Below the pieces are notes generated by a model that saw only the letters and a program-made list of their open reading frames with translations, was not told the origin of the DNA and did not search any database. The translations under genes were made by a program, and so were the position numbers. This document shows positions 26,141 to 33,602 of a DNA stretch of 44,504 bases, one piece after another; within the stretch, counting starts at the first letter, position 1; each line of letters opens with the position of its first letter. The DNA comes from Methanobacteriota archaeon (lineage in GTDB: Archaea; Thermoplasmatota; Poseidoniia; Poseidoniales; Poseidoniaceae): positions 14,965 to 59,468 of the forward strand of contig PBMS01000008.1 of NCBI GenBank assembly GCA_002722695.1, in the 5' to 3' direction.

Positions 26141-29100
26141 TCACTTCCACGGGTCATCACCGTCAGGCTCGTGCCCGCGAACCCGCAAGAACGCAAGCAA
26201 CACCAGGACGACCACGATGAGCGCGACGAGTTGGAGGGTCGTGTTGGAGACCTCAGCGGCCGGTTGAGGTTCATCCGTCGGGGCGTTCTGAGTGTCTGAA
26301 TCATCCGCCGGCGAGGCGCCCGCATCGACGGTGAACGAGAGACTGCTTTGGTTGACATTGCCCGATGCATCGGCGCTGATCACCTCCAGCGCATAGGTTC
26401 CGTCGGCCAAGATGTCGGTGGTAAAGACGTGGTTTTTCTTGGTTGCAAAGGCGTCCTCATGCACGGAACTTCCGTCGATGAGAATGCTTTCTGTCGCGCT
26501 TTCTGAGGTGTACCACGATACGGTCACACGTCCGTCCTCGAGAACTTCAGCAGCGAGGTTGAGCACGTCGGGTGGAGTTTCGTCGACCACGCTGCTGGTG
26601 TTGAACCACACGGTCGCATCGGTTGATTCGTTGGCCTTGATGTGGGCCCAATACGCCGTGCTGACCTCGAGTCCTGTGAGGGTCACGGCGTGGTCCATGC
26701 CCGCCGCCGTCCACACCTGTTCGGCGGTAGGGTCGGGGTCTTGACCCGCCGGAGCCACCTGTATCGAGGTGGCGTCCGCCACGGTGGTTGACCATGTAAC
26801 CACCGCTGAGGAAGAGGTTACGGTGTCCACCGATGCACCGAAGATTTGCTGCGGAACCTCGGGCATCTCAAACCCAGTCAGTTGCGCATAGGTGTGACCG
26901 GACACGTCGTAGCTGGAGAGCATGTCCGTCTGACCTTCGCCTTCCAAAATCACGTCGATGATGTTCGGGTCGTAATCGATGCCGTCGTCCGGAGCGGGGT
27001 TTTCACCGCCGCCCAAGGTCCACGTTGCGGGCTGCTCCATGACATCGCGCCATTTTCCTGTTCCGAACCCGTCCTGACTTCCGATAACGATGATGTAGCG
27101 ATAGTTGGGGATGTCGGACCCGATGACGCCTTTGCTGACGGTGAAGGTGATCGTCTTCGATTCCACGTCCCCCGAGACGTCAACGCCCCGGGCTGAAGCG
27201 CTGCCGGTTTGAGCCTGAACGGCTTGCACCGCACCCGGTTCCCCCGTTCCGCTGATCGCCACTTCCCAAGCCCAGTCCGGGTGCACTTCGGCGTTGGCGC
27301 CCGTCAACATGGACGTCCGCCCGTACGAGGTTTCACCTTGGTCCACGTAGATTTGAACGATTTGATGACTGAAGCCGTTCGATAGACCCCAGATGTCGGT
27401 CATCTCGCCCATGGTCAAAATGAACTGTGCGTTCCAGGCGCTTTGCCGGACGGTGAGGTGCGTGGCGTCCCAAAGACCGCCACCGTTGGGGGTGTTGAAG
27501 TCCGAGGCCAAAGGGTAGACGTAATCGCCGTCACCGGTTTCGTCGCCCACGGCGTCCTCCAATTCCAGCAGAGTGACCCAGTCTTCAAGGTCAGGAAGCA
27601 CCATTTCTGCGGGCGCTGGTGGCGCCATTTCAGCGTCCGTCCCGTCACCGTAGGAAAGGGAATCTCTCCACGACGTGACCACCTTGACTCGAGTGGAGTA
27701 TCGTGGTGCAAGACCAATGTCGGCCCACGGGACAGCAAACTCGTAGACCTCGTCCACTGCGCATCCCCCGAGATTCGAGCTGCCTGAAAGAACCCATCGT
27801 TCTTGATCGCCAACCTTCCCTTGGGCACTGAAAAGATTCCATTTGGCCCGCCCGTCTTCTCGAAGCGTGTCGAAATCAAACGCCACCATGTACTTTGACG
27901 GGAAGCCGAGGATTTGGTTTCCGTAATACGTCCTAAAGTTGGTTTCTGCTTCGTTGAAATTGACCGCATTGGGCTGCATGAAGTAGATGGCCAAGTCGGG
28001 TGAGTCGTATTGAGTCGTGCCCTCGATGAGGCTCAAGTCGTCCAGCGTGGTGGCGTCAACGCGAAGGAAAACATTGGATGCATCGTAGCCAAAGTGGAAC
28101 GATTCTATGTCAAACTCGCCGCCCGAAATCGGCGCGTCGTATCGTGCAGCACCGTCCCACTCCCCGGGCAGTGCAACACCGTCAATCATCGGTTCAACAA
28201 TGCCACTTGCGGCCGGGTTGGGAACCGCTGGGTTGGTCCAAAGATCTTGAAGATAAGGGGGTAGGTCGAGATTGATGGCTCGATAAATGTTGGAGAGGTG
28301 GACCTTGAACAAGACGTCCCAATTCTCGTCGTAACCGCTGTCCTGATCGAGCCCGTACCACCAATACCAATCGCTGCCCTCAGCGATGTAGAGCGATTCC
28401 CAAGCGGCTGGCAAACCCGGGTCGTCCGGGTTGGTTTCCTCAAAGTCAACGAGGGCCTGCCGCGCCTCAACGAGCCGTTGCCACCCAAGACTCTCCTCTT
28501 CCTCTCCAGCCCATGTCCTCAGGGTACCGTCAATCCATGAACCGGTTCCAATGGTGTCGATTTCGGGCAGCGTCGTTCCTTTGCTGAGGAATTCCGATGG
28601 CGTGGTGGTGACGATGGTGGGATGTTCAGCCAGCCGTCCGTACCACTCTTCCATGAAGGGGCGAGCGTTGTCGTAATGCTGAAATTCGGACATGAACATC
28701 CAGTTTTCCCCGTCCAAGGCCACCGTGAGAAGGTGTTGGGATGGGTCCTCCCCGGCGTCCAAAAGTTGCTGGCGAACGTTGTCAAGGTAGGAGATAAAAT
28801 CGGAGACTGCGGCCTCGGGGGTCATCGTTCCGTACTGGAAGGCGATTCGATCGGAGATGACTCGGTCTCGGAAGATCACGGCGATTTCACCGCCCTCCTC
28901 TCCGGTCGCCATCCAGGGCGTTGCAAGGTTCGCAGCGTCTTCAACATCGACGTATTGACCGGTCGTGTCGGTGGACTGCTTGAGGATCTCCTCGTCGGAG
29001 ACCATCCATTGGATGCCGACGTCGGTCACCGGTTCCACCATGGCTGGAGACACCGCTTGTTCACTCGGCCACATGCCGACGGGTCGGAAACCGAGTTCTG

Positions 29101-30610
29101 ATTCGAACAGGTCCATACCGGTCACGAGGTGGTTTTGAACGTCCGCTGGCCAAGCCTCTTTGTTGACGCGGATGCCGTCTTCCATCGTCCACCCGTCCAT
29201 CATCAACAGCGGCATGATGGGGTGGTAATACGGGGTCGTGGTCAATTCAACTTGACCCTCGGCGGCCAATTCGCTGTACATCGGGAGGACGTTGCCCATG
29301 TGCTCGTGCTGCGCATCGAGCACGTAGTTGAGATTCGCAAGTGTGTAATTCCCGTTTTGCATAAACAACGCCAGCAAGCCCTCGTCCCGATGAGTGCTGT
29401 TGTAATCCCCTTGGACGTAATCGGGCGAAAACTGGTAGAGGTACCACAACACCTGAAGGTCGAGGAAATCTTGCGGTGCGAGGAGTTCGTCGTCCATGAT
29501 GGTGTCGGGTTTTAGATTGTGAAGCGTCATGTCGTAGAGTTCCTTGTAGCGAGCGCTCGACGGATAGAGCCACCCGAGTTTTTCATCGCTTTGCGAGACA
29601 TTGTAAATCCAGCCGCTGTTCCAAAACGATTGGAACTGCATCGTGTGGAGCTCAAGAGCGGTTGCGTTTGGATAACCGCCGTCGCTCCACGACCTCTTAG
29701 CGATGTCCGTGTGAACATCGAGCGTTTCGTTGAGGTTGTAATCAACGAGTTGCTCGATGAACGACGGAACGAGGTTGTAGGTGACTTTGGTGTCGGTTTC
29801 AGCCAATATGCCCGGCGAATCGACGTATTCGGTCATGGCGTGAACCCGAACCCAAGGCATCTCGTACATCCCGGTCAGCTTGTTCTTGTAGTACGGTTGG
29901 TGCTGGTGAAAGACGATGGCGAGGTTGAGTGCGTCGTCCACTTTTTCAACGGTGAGCGATTCAACGATTGGGAGATCTCTGGGGACGGTTGTGTTGGTGA
30001 TGTTTTCTGCGTGCCAAGCATGCGTGAAGGTTTCTGCCCCGTTGTTGCTGGCGGGATTTTGTGTGGGAAACGAAGCCCAGACGTTGCCTTCATCCTGCCA
30101 CTGTGCGTAGACGATGATTTCAAACGAGGTGGGCGAACCGAACGCCGACCAGGGCAGCGCGAGTTCAGTGGCCTGATTGTCAGCCCAGCCCGCATAGAGC
30201 TCGACCGGCGTGGACTGGTCGACCCACGCATTTCCATCGTAAGCGATGTGCTGGTTGTAGGTGTCGTCTTCCAGCACAAACCCGTGGTCTGCAGCGAACG
30301 GAAGGGTGTGTGCAAAACCCCAATCTCGAGCGAGGACGGAACCGCCCTCCGAGGTGTTCAGATAAACGAAAAGATCCGCTCCCTCAACGGTGGACTTCCA
30401 GTCCGTCCCGTCCCAACCGAGGAAGAGCATGGTTTCGTTCCAGGTCATTCGGAACTCAACGCCGCTGTCGTCGGTCGCCATGAGCGAATCCGCAGTCCAG
30501 TCCGAATGGGCCCCGTCAACCGTGATGTCGTCGGGGGTTTGTCCTTCGACAAATCCTGTAAAAAGAGAGGCGAAAAACACCAACACGATGAACACGGCCT
30601 TGGAGCGCAT
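26141..30610 (-). CDS. Membrane-anchored extracellular GH57 amylase/pullulanase, multidomain
   Basis: 1489 residues with signal peptide (AVFIVLVFFASLFTGFVEG). A DOMON/CBM-like domain (about 25-190) precedes the GH57 catalytic domain (about 228-760). Motifs are FHQHQPYYK, TTTPYYHPIMPLL, GMWPSEQAVSP with nucleophile Glu517, and VALDGENWMFM with acid Asp633, as in amylopullulanases. Next come a DOMON-like module (about 804-990) and a glucodextranase C-terminal-type module (about 1010-1210; DETGDGDYVYPLASDF). Two FN3-like domains (about 1265-1430), a helix (LQLVALIVVVLVLLAFL) and a short tail close the protein. It should cut alpha-1,4 and perhaps alpha-1,6 bonds at the cell surface. It diverges from malQ; loss of either catalytic residue would contradict the call, but both are present. 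Confidence 0.9.
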   Translation of the reverse strand: MRSKAVFIVLVFFASLFTGFVEGQTPDDITVDGAHSDWTADSLMATDDSGVEFRMTWNETMLFLGWDGTDWKSTVEGADLFVYLNTSEGGSVLARDWGFAHTLPFAADHGFVLEDDTYNQHIAYDGNAWVDQSTPVELYAGWADNQATELALPWSAFGSPTSFEIIVYAQWQDEGNVWASFPTQNPASNNGAETFTHAWHAENITNTTVPRDLPIVESLTVEKVDDALNLAIVFHQHQPYYKNKLTGMYEMPWVRVHAMTEYVDSPGILAETDTKVTYNLVPSFIEQLVDYNLNETLDVHTDIAKRSWSDGGYPNATALELHTMQFQSFWNSGWIYNVSQSDEKLGWLYPSSARYKELYDMTLHNLKPDTIMDDELLAPQDFLDLQVLWYLYQFSPDYVQGDYNSTHRDEGLLALFMQNGNYTLANLNYVLDAQHEHMGNVLPMYSELAAEGQVELTTTPYYHPIMPLLMMDGWTMEDGIRVNKEAWPADVQNHLVTGMDLFESELGFRPVGMWPSEQAVSPAMVEPVTDVGIQWMVSDEEILKQSTDTTGQYVDVEDAANLATPWMATGEEGGEIAVIFRDRVISDRIAFQYGTMTPEAAVSDFISYLDNVRQQLLDAGEDPSQHLLTVALDGENWMFMSEFQHYDNARPFMEEWYGRLAEHPTIVTTTPSEFLSKGTTLPEIDTIGTGSWIDGTLRTWAGEEEESLGWQRLVEARQALVDFEETNPDDPGLPAAWESLYIAEGSDWYWWYGLDQDSGYDENWDVLFKVHLSNIYRAINLDLPPYLQDLWTNPAVPNPAASGIVEPMIDGVALPGEWDGAARYDAPISGGEFDIESFHFGYDASNVFLRVDATTLDDLSLIEGTTQYDSPDLAIYFMQPNAVNFNEAETNFRTYYGNQILGFPSKYMVAFDFDTLREDGRAKWNLFSAQGKVGDQERWVLSGSSNLGGCAVDEVYEFAVPWADIGLAPRYSTRVKVVTSWRDSLSYGDGTDAEMAPPAPAEMVLPDLEDWVTLLELEDAVGDETGDGDYVYPLASDFNTPNGGGLWDATHLTVRQSAWNAQFILTMGEMTDIWGLSNGFSHQIVQIYVDQGETSYGRTSMLTGANAEVHPDWAWEVAISGTGEPGAVQAVQAQTGSASARGVDVSGDVESKTITFTVSKGVIGSDIPNYRYIIVIGSQDGFGTGKWRDVMEQPATWTLGGGENPAPDDGIDYDPNIIDVILEGEGQTDMLSSYDVSGHTYAQLTGFEMPEVPQQIFGASVDTVTSSSAVVTWSTTVADATSIQVAPAGQDPDPTAEQVWTAAGMDHAVTLTGLEVSTAYWAHIKANESTDATVWFNTSSVVDETPPDVLNLAAEVLEDGRVTVSWYTSESATESILIDGSSVHEDAFATKKNHVFTTDILADGTYALEVISADASGNVNQSSLSFTVDAGASPADDSDTQNAPTDEPQPAAEVSNTTLQLVALIVVVLVLLAFLRVRGHEPDGDDPWK

Positions 30611-30619
30611 TGCTCAGCC

Positions 30620-30631
30620 CTATCATGATAG
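30620..30631. promoter_or_regulatory. Perfect 12-bp palindrome between divergent GH57 and malQ genes
   Basis: CTATCATGATAG reads identically on both strands and lies in the roughly 42-bp gap between the GH57 start and malQ. It is placed where a repressor or the basal factors of both genes would bind, and its centre is about 28 nt before the malQ start. A 12-bp palindrome is expected several times by chance in 44 kb, so position is the main argument. Confidence 0.4.
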
Positions 30632-30652
30632 ATTGAAAGGCTTTATCGCTTG

Positions 30653-31903
30653 ATGGGGGCCATGGAAGGGAAAGGTGTTCTGTGCCACATCACCTCCCTG
30701 CCCAATTCAACCTTGGACGACGCTCTTCGTTTTCTGAGGTGGCTGCGCGATCAAGGGTACAGCGCCTGGCAAATGCTCCCACTGACACCGCCCGATGAGC
30801 ACGGTTCACCTTACGCATCCCCAACCGCATTTGCGACCTGGCCGGCGTTGATGCGTGGGACGGAAGCTGAATCAATGCCCGACGACGACTATTGGCTGGA
30901 GGACTGGGGGCTCTATGCAGCCATCAAAGAGGCTCACGGTCATCGACCGTGGTTTGAATGGCCACGTCCGCTTCGCGACCGCCATCCTGAGGCGCTTGAG
31001 GCCTATCGAGACCAAGCCAAGCACCACGTCCTCGAGCAGCGGACGGTCCAGCACGCATGGAACCAACTGGCTCATGAGGCCCGAAAATCAGACATCTCCC
31101 TCATTGGCGATGTACCGATGTTCGTCTCCCACGATTCAGCGGATGTTTGGGCCCATCGCAACCTGTTCCAACTCAATTCGGACGGAATGCCCGCTTTGGT
31201 CGCTGGCGTCCCACCGGATTATTTCAGTGAGGGCGGACAAAAATGGGGCACTGTTCTTTACGATTGGGACGCTCATCGCGACGAAGATTGGCGCTGGTGG
31301 AAGGAACGTATGAAGCGCATGCTCCGATTGTTTGACGTGGTACGGATTGACCATTTTCGAGGCATCCATTCCAACTGGGCGGTGCCCGTGGAGGACGACG
31401 ATGCACGAAACGGTTGTTGGCAGGACGGCCCGGCGGACGATTTGCTGAACGCCATCCACGATGTGGTGGTTGACGCCGATCAAATCCTCGCAGAGGACCT
31501 CGGTGTTGTTCCCAACGAGGTGGTGGAACTCCGCCGTCGTTTCAAGCTCCCCGGAATGGCCGTTCTGCACTTTGGTTTTGGAGGTGAAGCAAACAACCCA
31601 CACCATCCGCATGCGATCCAATCCGACCAGGTGGTGTACACCGGTACCCACGACAACAACACGACGAAGGGGTGGTGGGAGATGCTTGACCGGGAAACAA
31701 AAGGGAGGGTTTGTGCGCTCCTCGGGGACGACGAATCACCTCACAAAGGCCTGATTCGAATGGCCATGGAGAGCGCGGGGCGGATGGTGGTGCTCCCGCT
31801 CCAAGACGTGCTGGGCTTGGACAGCACCGCTCGAATGAACACCCCCGGAACACACGATGGAAACTGGCGGTGGTCGTTTGCTTGGTCCGACCTCCCGGGT
31901 TGA
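30653..31903 (+). CDS. malQ: 4-alpha-glucanotransferase (GH77, amylomaltase)
   Basis: About 416 residues from ATG 30653 (TTG 30650 and ATG 30662 are alternatives). Transfers maltodextrin segments between chains, releasing glucose. The N-terminus GVLCHITSLP, substrate motif SPYASPTAFA, nucleophile motif RIDHFRG, acid/base motif ILAEDLGVVP and stabiliser THDNNT are all present. It is shorter than usual MalQ (about 500). The end is abrupt after GNWRWSFAW, with the usual C-terminal helices missing. No export signal, so cytoplasmic. glgP begins about 50 nt later. Confidence 0.92.
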   Translation: MGAMEGKGVLCHITSLPNSTLDDALRFLRWLRDQGYSAWQMLPLTPPDEHGSPYASPTAFATWPALMRGTEAESMPDDDYWLEDWGLYAAIKEAHGHRPWFEWPRPLRDRHPEALEAYRDQAKHHVLEQRTVQHAWNQLAHEARKSDISLIGDVPMFVSHDSADVWAHRNLFQLNSDGMPALVAGVPPDYFSEGGQKWGTVLYDWDAHRDEDWRWWKERMKRMLRLFDVVRIDHFRGIHSNWAVPVEDDDARNGCWQDGPADDLLNAIHDVVVDADQILAEDLGVVPNEVVELRRRFKLPGMAVLHFGFGGEANNPHHPHAIQSDQVVYTGTHDNNTTKGWWEMLDRETKGRVCALLGDDESPHKGLIRMAMESAGRMVVLPLQDVLGLDSTARMNTPGTHDGNWRWSFAWSDLPG

Positions 31904-31922
31904 AGAATGCTCCACCGTGAAC

Positions 31923-31930
31923 AATATAAC
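31923..31930 (+). promoter_or_regulatory. TATA-like box of glgP
   Basis: AATATAAC is centred about 27 nt upstream of ATG 31953, in the short gap after malQ. It suggests a secondary promoter and a leaderless glgP transcript, and supports this start over the upstream ORF-track start at 31857, which overlaps malQ. Confidence 0.5.
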
Positions 31931-31952
31931 CCATTTTTTGGTGGTGCTACTG

Positions 31953-33602
31953 ATGCCACCCGTTGCGTATCTCACCGCCGAAATAGGGCTGTGGTCCGAA
32001 CTCCACACCTATTCCGGAGGTCTGGGGGTCTTAGCGGGCGATCACGTGAAATCAGCAGCCGACGCCGAGCTTCCTCTGGTGGGCCTGAGCCTGCTCTATC
32101 GAGAGGGATACGGTCGCCAGCACCTTGACGACAATGGTGTCCAATCCGAGTCCTACGGGCCCATCGACCCGGCGGAACACCTTACGAACACGGGAAAAAG
32201 CATCCAGCTGCCCCTCGATGGAACCGTTCTCCACGCCACAATTTGGAAAACCGACGTGGTGGGTGTGTCCGGACATGTCGTTCCCGTCTATTTCCTCGAC
32301 ACCTACCACCCCAACAACTCAACGGAATTCATCGGCCTAGGCGCTCGACTGTACGGGGGGGATGACCGAACACGCGTCCGCCAAGAGTACCTCCTCGGCG
32401 TGGGCGGTGTTCAGGCCCTTCAACACCTCGGCCACGACTTTGTTGGGATGCATCTCAACGAAGGCCACTGCACCTTTGCCATGCTCGAGATGCTGCGCCA
32501 GGGGTGGAGCCGAAAGGAACTGGCGCAACGTACGCTGTTCACCACGCACACACCGGTTCCAGCAGGGCACGACCGCTTTGAGTGGCAACTGGTCCGAGAC
32601 GTCGTTGGCGACCTGCTTCCTGCGGATGCTCAGGACCTCGTTCGAGGAGCCGGCGACCCAGAACAAGGGGGCCGTTGCTCCATGTCACATCTAGCGGTGG
32701 CCCTTTCAACATCGGTCAACGCTGTTTCAAATCTTAACGCCCAAGTTGCGTCCACGATGTTCGGCAGCACCCACATCGCACCCATCACCAACGGGGTTCA
32801 TCACATCACATGGACTTCGCCGCAAATGGGAGGACTGTTCGACAGCCACCTCCCCGGGTGGAAGGAAGACCCGGGCCAACTCGCCTACGCTGGAAGCCTT
32901 CCAGACGATGCATTGCTCGAGGCACGCACCGCCAGTCGTCGCATCCTGAGAGAACTGGTCCACGCCTCTACAGGTGTTCGATTGGATGAAGCCCGACTCA
33001 CCATCGGGTTTGCTCGCCGATTTGCAACCTACAAGCGGGCCAACCTGGTCTTCAGCGACCTCGAACGCCTCCGAGCGCTCGGTGCAGATCGGATTCAATT
33101 CGTGTTCAGTGGGAAAGCCCACCCCAAAGACGAAGGCGGCAAGCAGCTGATTCGAGACATCTTCTCCTCGGCCAAGGAGGTGGCTGACGACATCCCGGTG
33201 GCCTTCATCGAGAATTACGACATGGCGACGGGTCTTGCAATGACCAGCGGCGTGGACATTTGGCTGAACAATCCGATTCGACCTCTCGAGGCATCGGGAA
33301 CCTCAGGTATGAAAGCGGCCATGAACGGTGTTCCAAACTGTTCCATCTTGGACGGTTGGTGGCCCGAGGGTTGCGAGCACGGCGTCAACGGCTGGGCCAT
33401 CGGCCAATCCGAGGACGAGCGAGACGACGAGCGGGACGCCAACAACATCTACAACGTTCTGGAGCACGAAGTGTTACCTCTCTGGGACGAAGGCCCCGAG
33501 CGTTGGGCGAAACTGATGCGAGCCAGCATCGCCACGTCGGCCCGGTTTACGGGCACGAGGATGATCGCTGACTACCTGCACTTCTACAACCGATTTGCTT
33601 GA
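31953..33602 (+). CDS. glgP: Alpha-glucan (glycogen/maltodextrin) phosphorylase, short GT35 form
   Basis: 549 residues starting MPPVAYLTAEIGLWSELHTYSGGLG-type (quoted in part). Phosphorolyses the non-reducing end of maltodextrin to glucose 1-phosphate, using pyridoxal phosphate. The PLP-lysine motif EASGTSGMKAAMNG is near the C-terminus, with ILDGWWPEG after it. RFATYKRANL and NGVHHITW are further GT35 landmarks. It is much shorter than the 800-residue bacterial and eukaryotic enzymes but similar to compact archaeal ones, so the size is not a truncation. No signal peptide, so cytoplasmic. It follows malQ, matching the classic MalQ/GlgP division of labour. The tail overlaps the convergent GH13 gene by 19 nt. 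Confidence 0.93.
   Translation: MPPVAYLTAEIGLWSELHTYSGGLGVLAGDHVKSAADAELPLVGLSLLYREGYGRQHLDDNGVQSESYGPIDPAEHLTNTGKSIQLPLDGTVLHATIWKTDVVGVSGHVVPVYFLDTYHPNNSTEFIGLGARLYGGDDRTRVRQEYLLGVGGVQALQHLGHDFVGMHLNEGHCTFAMLEMLRQGWSRKELAQRTLFTTHTPVPAGHDRFEWQLVRDVVGDLLPADAQDLVRGAGDPEQGGRCSMSHLAVALSTSVNAVSNLNAQVASTMFGSTHIAPITNGVHHITWTSPQMGGLFDSHLPGWKEDPGQLAYAGSLPDDALLEARTASRRILRELVHASTGVRLDEARLTIGFARRFATYKRANLVFSDLERLRALGADRIQFVFSGKAHPKDEGGKQLIRDIFSSAKEVADDIPVAFIENYDMATGLAMTSGVDIWLNNPIRPLEASGTSGMKAAMNGVPNCSILDGWWPEGCEHGVNGWAIGQSEDERDDERDANNIYNVLEHEVLPLWDEGPERWAKLMRASIATSARFTGTRMIADYLHFYNRFA

Noticed and set aside
29519-30628. 369-residue plus-strand ORF
   Set aside because: Antisense to the start of the GH57 gene, including its signal peptide and HQHQPYYK motif; no family features.
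31857-31952. Upstream extension of glgP
   Set aside because: It overlaps malQ and crosses the TATA-like box; the family N-terminus begins at MPPVAYLTAEIG.
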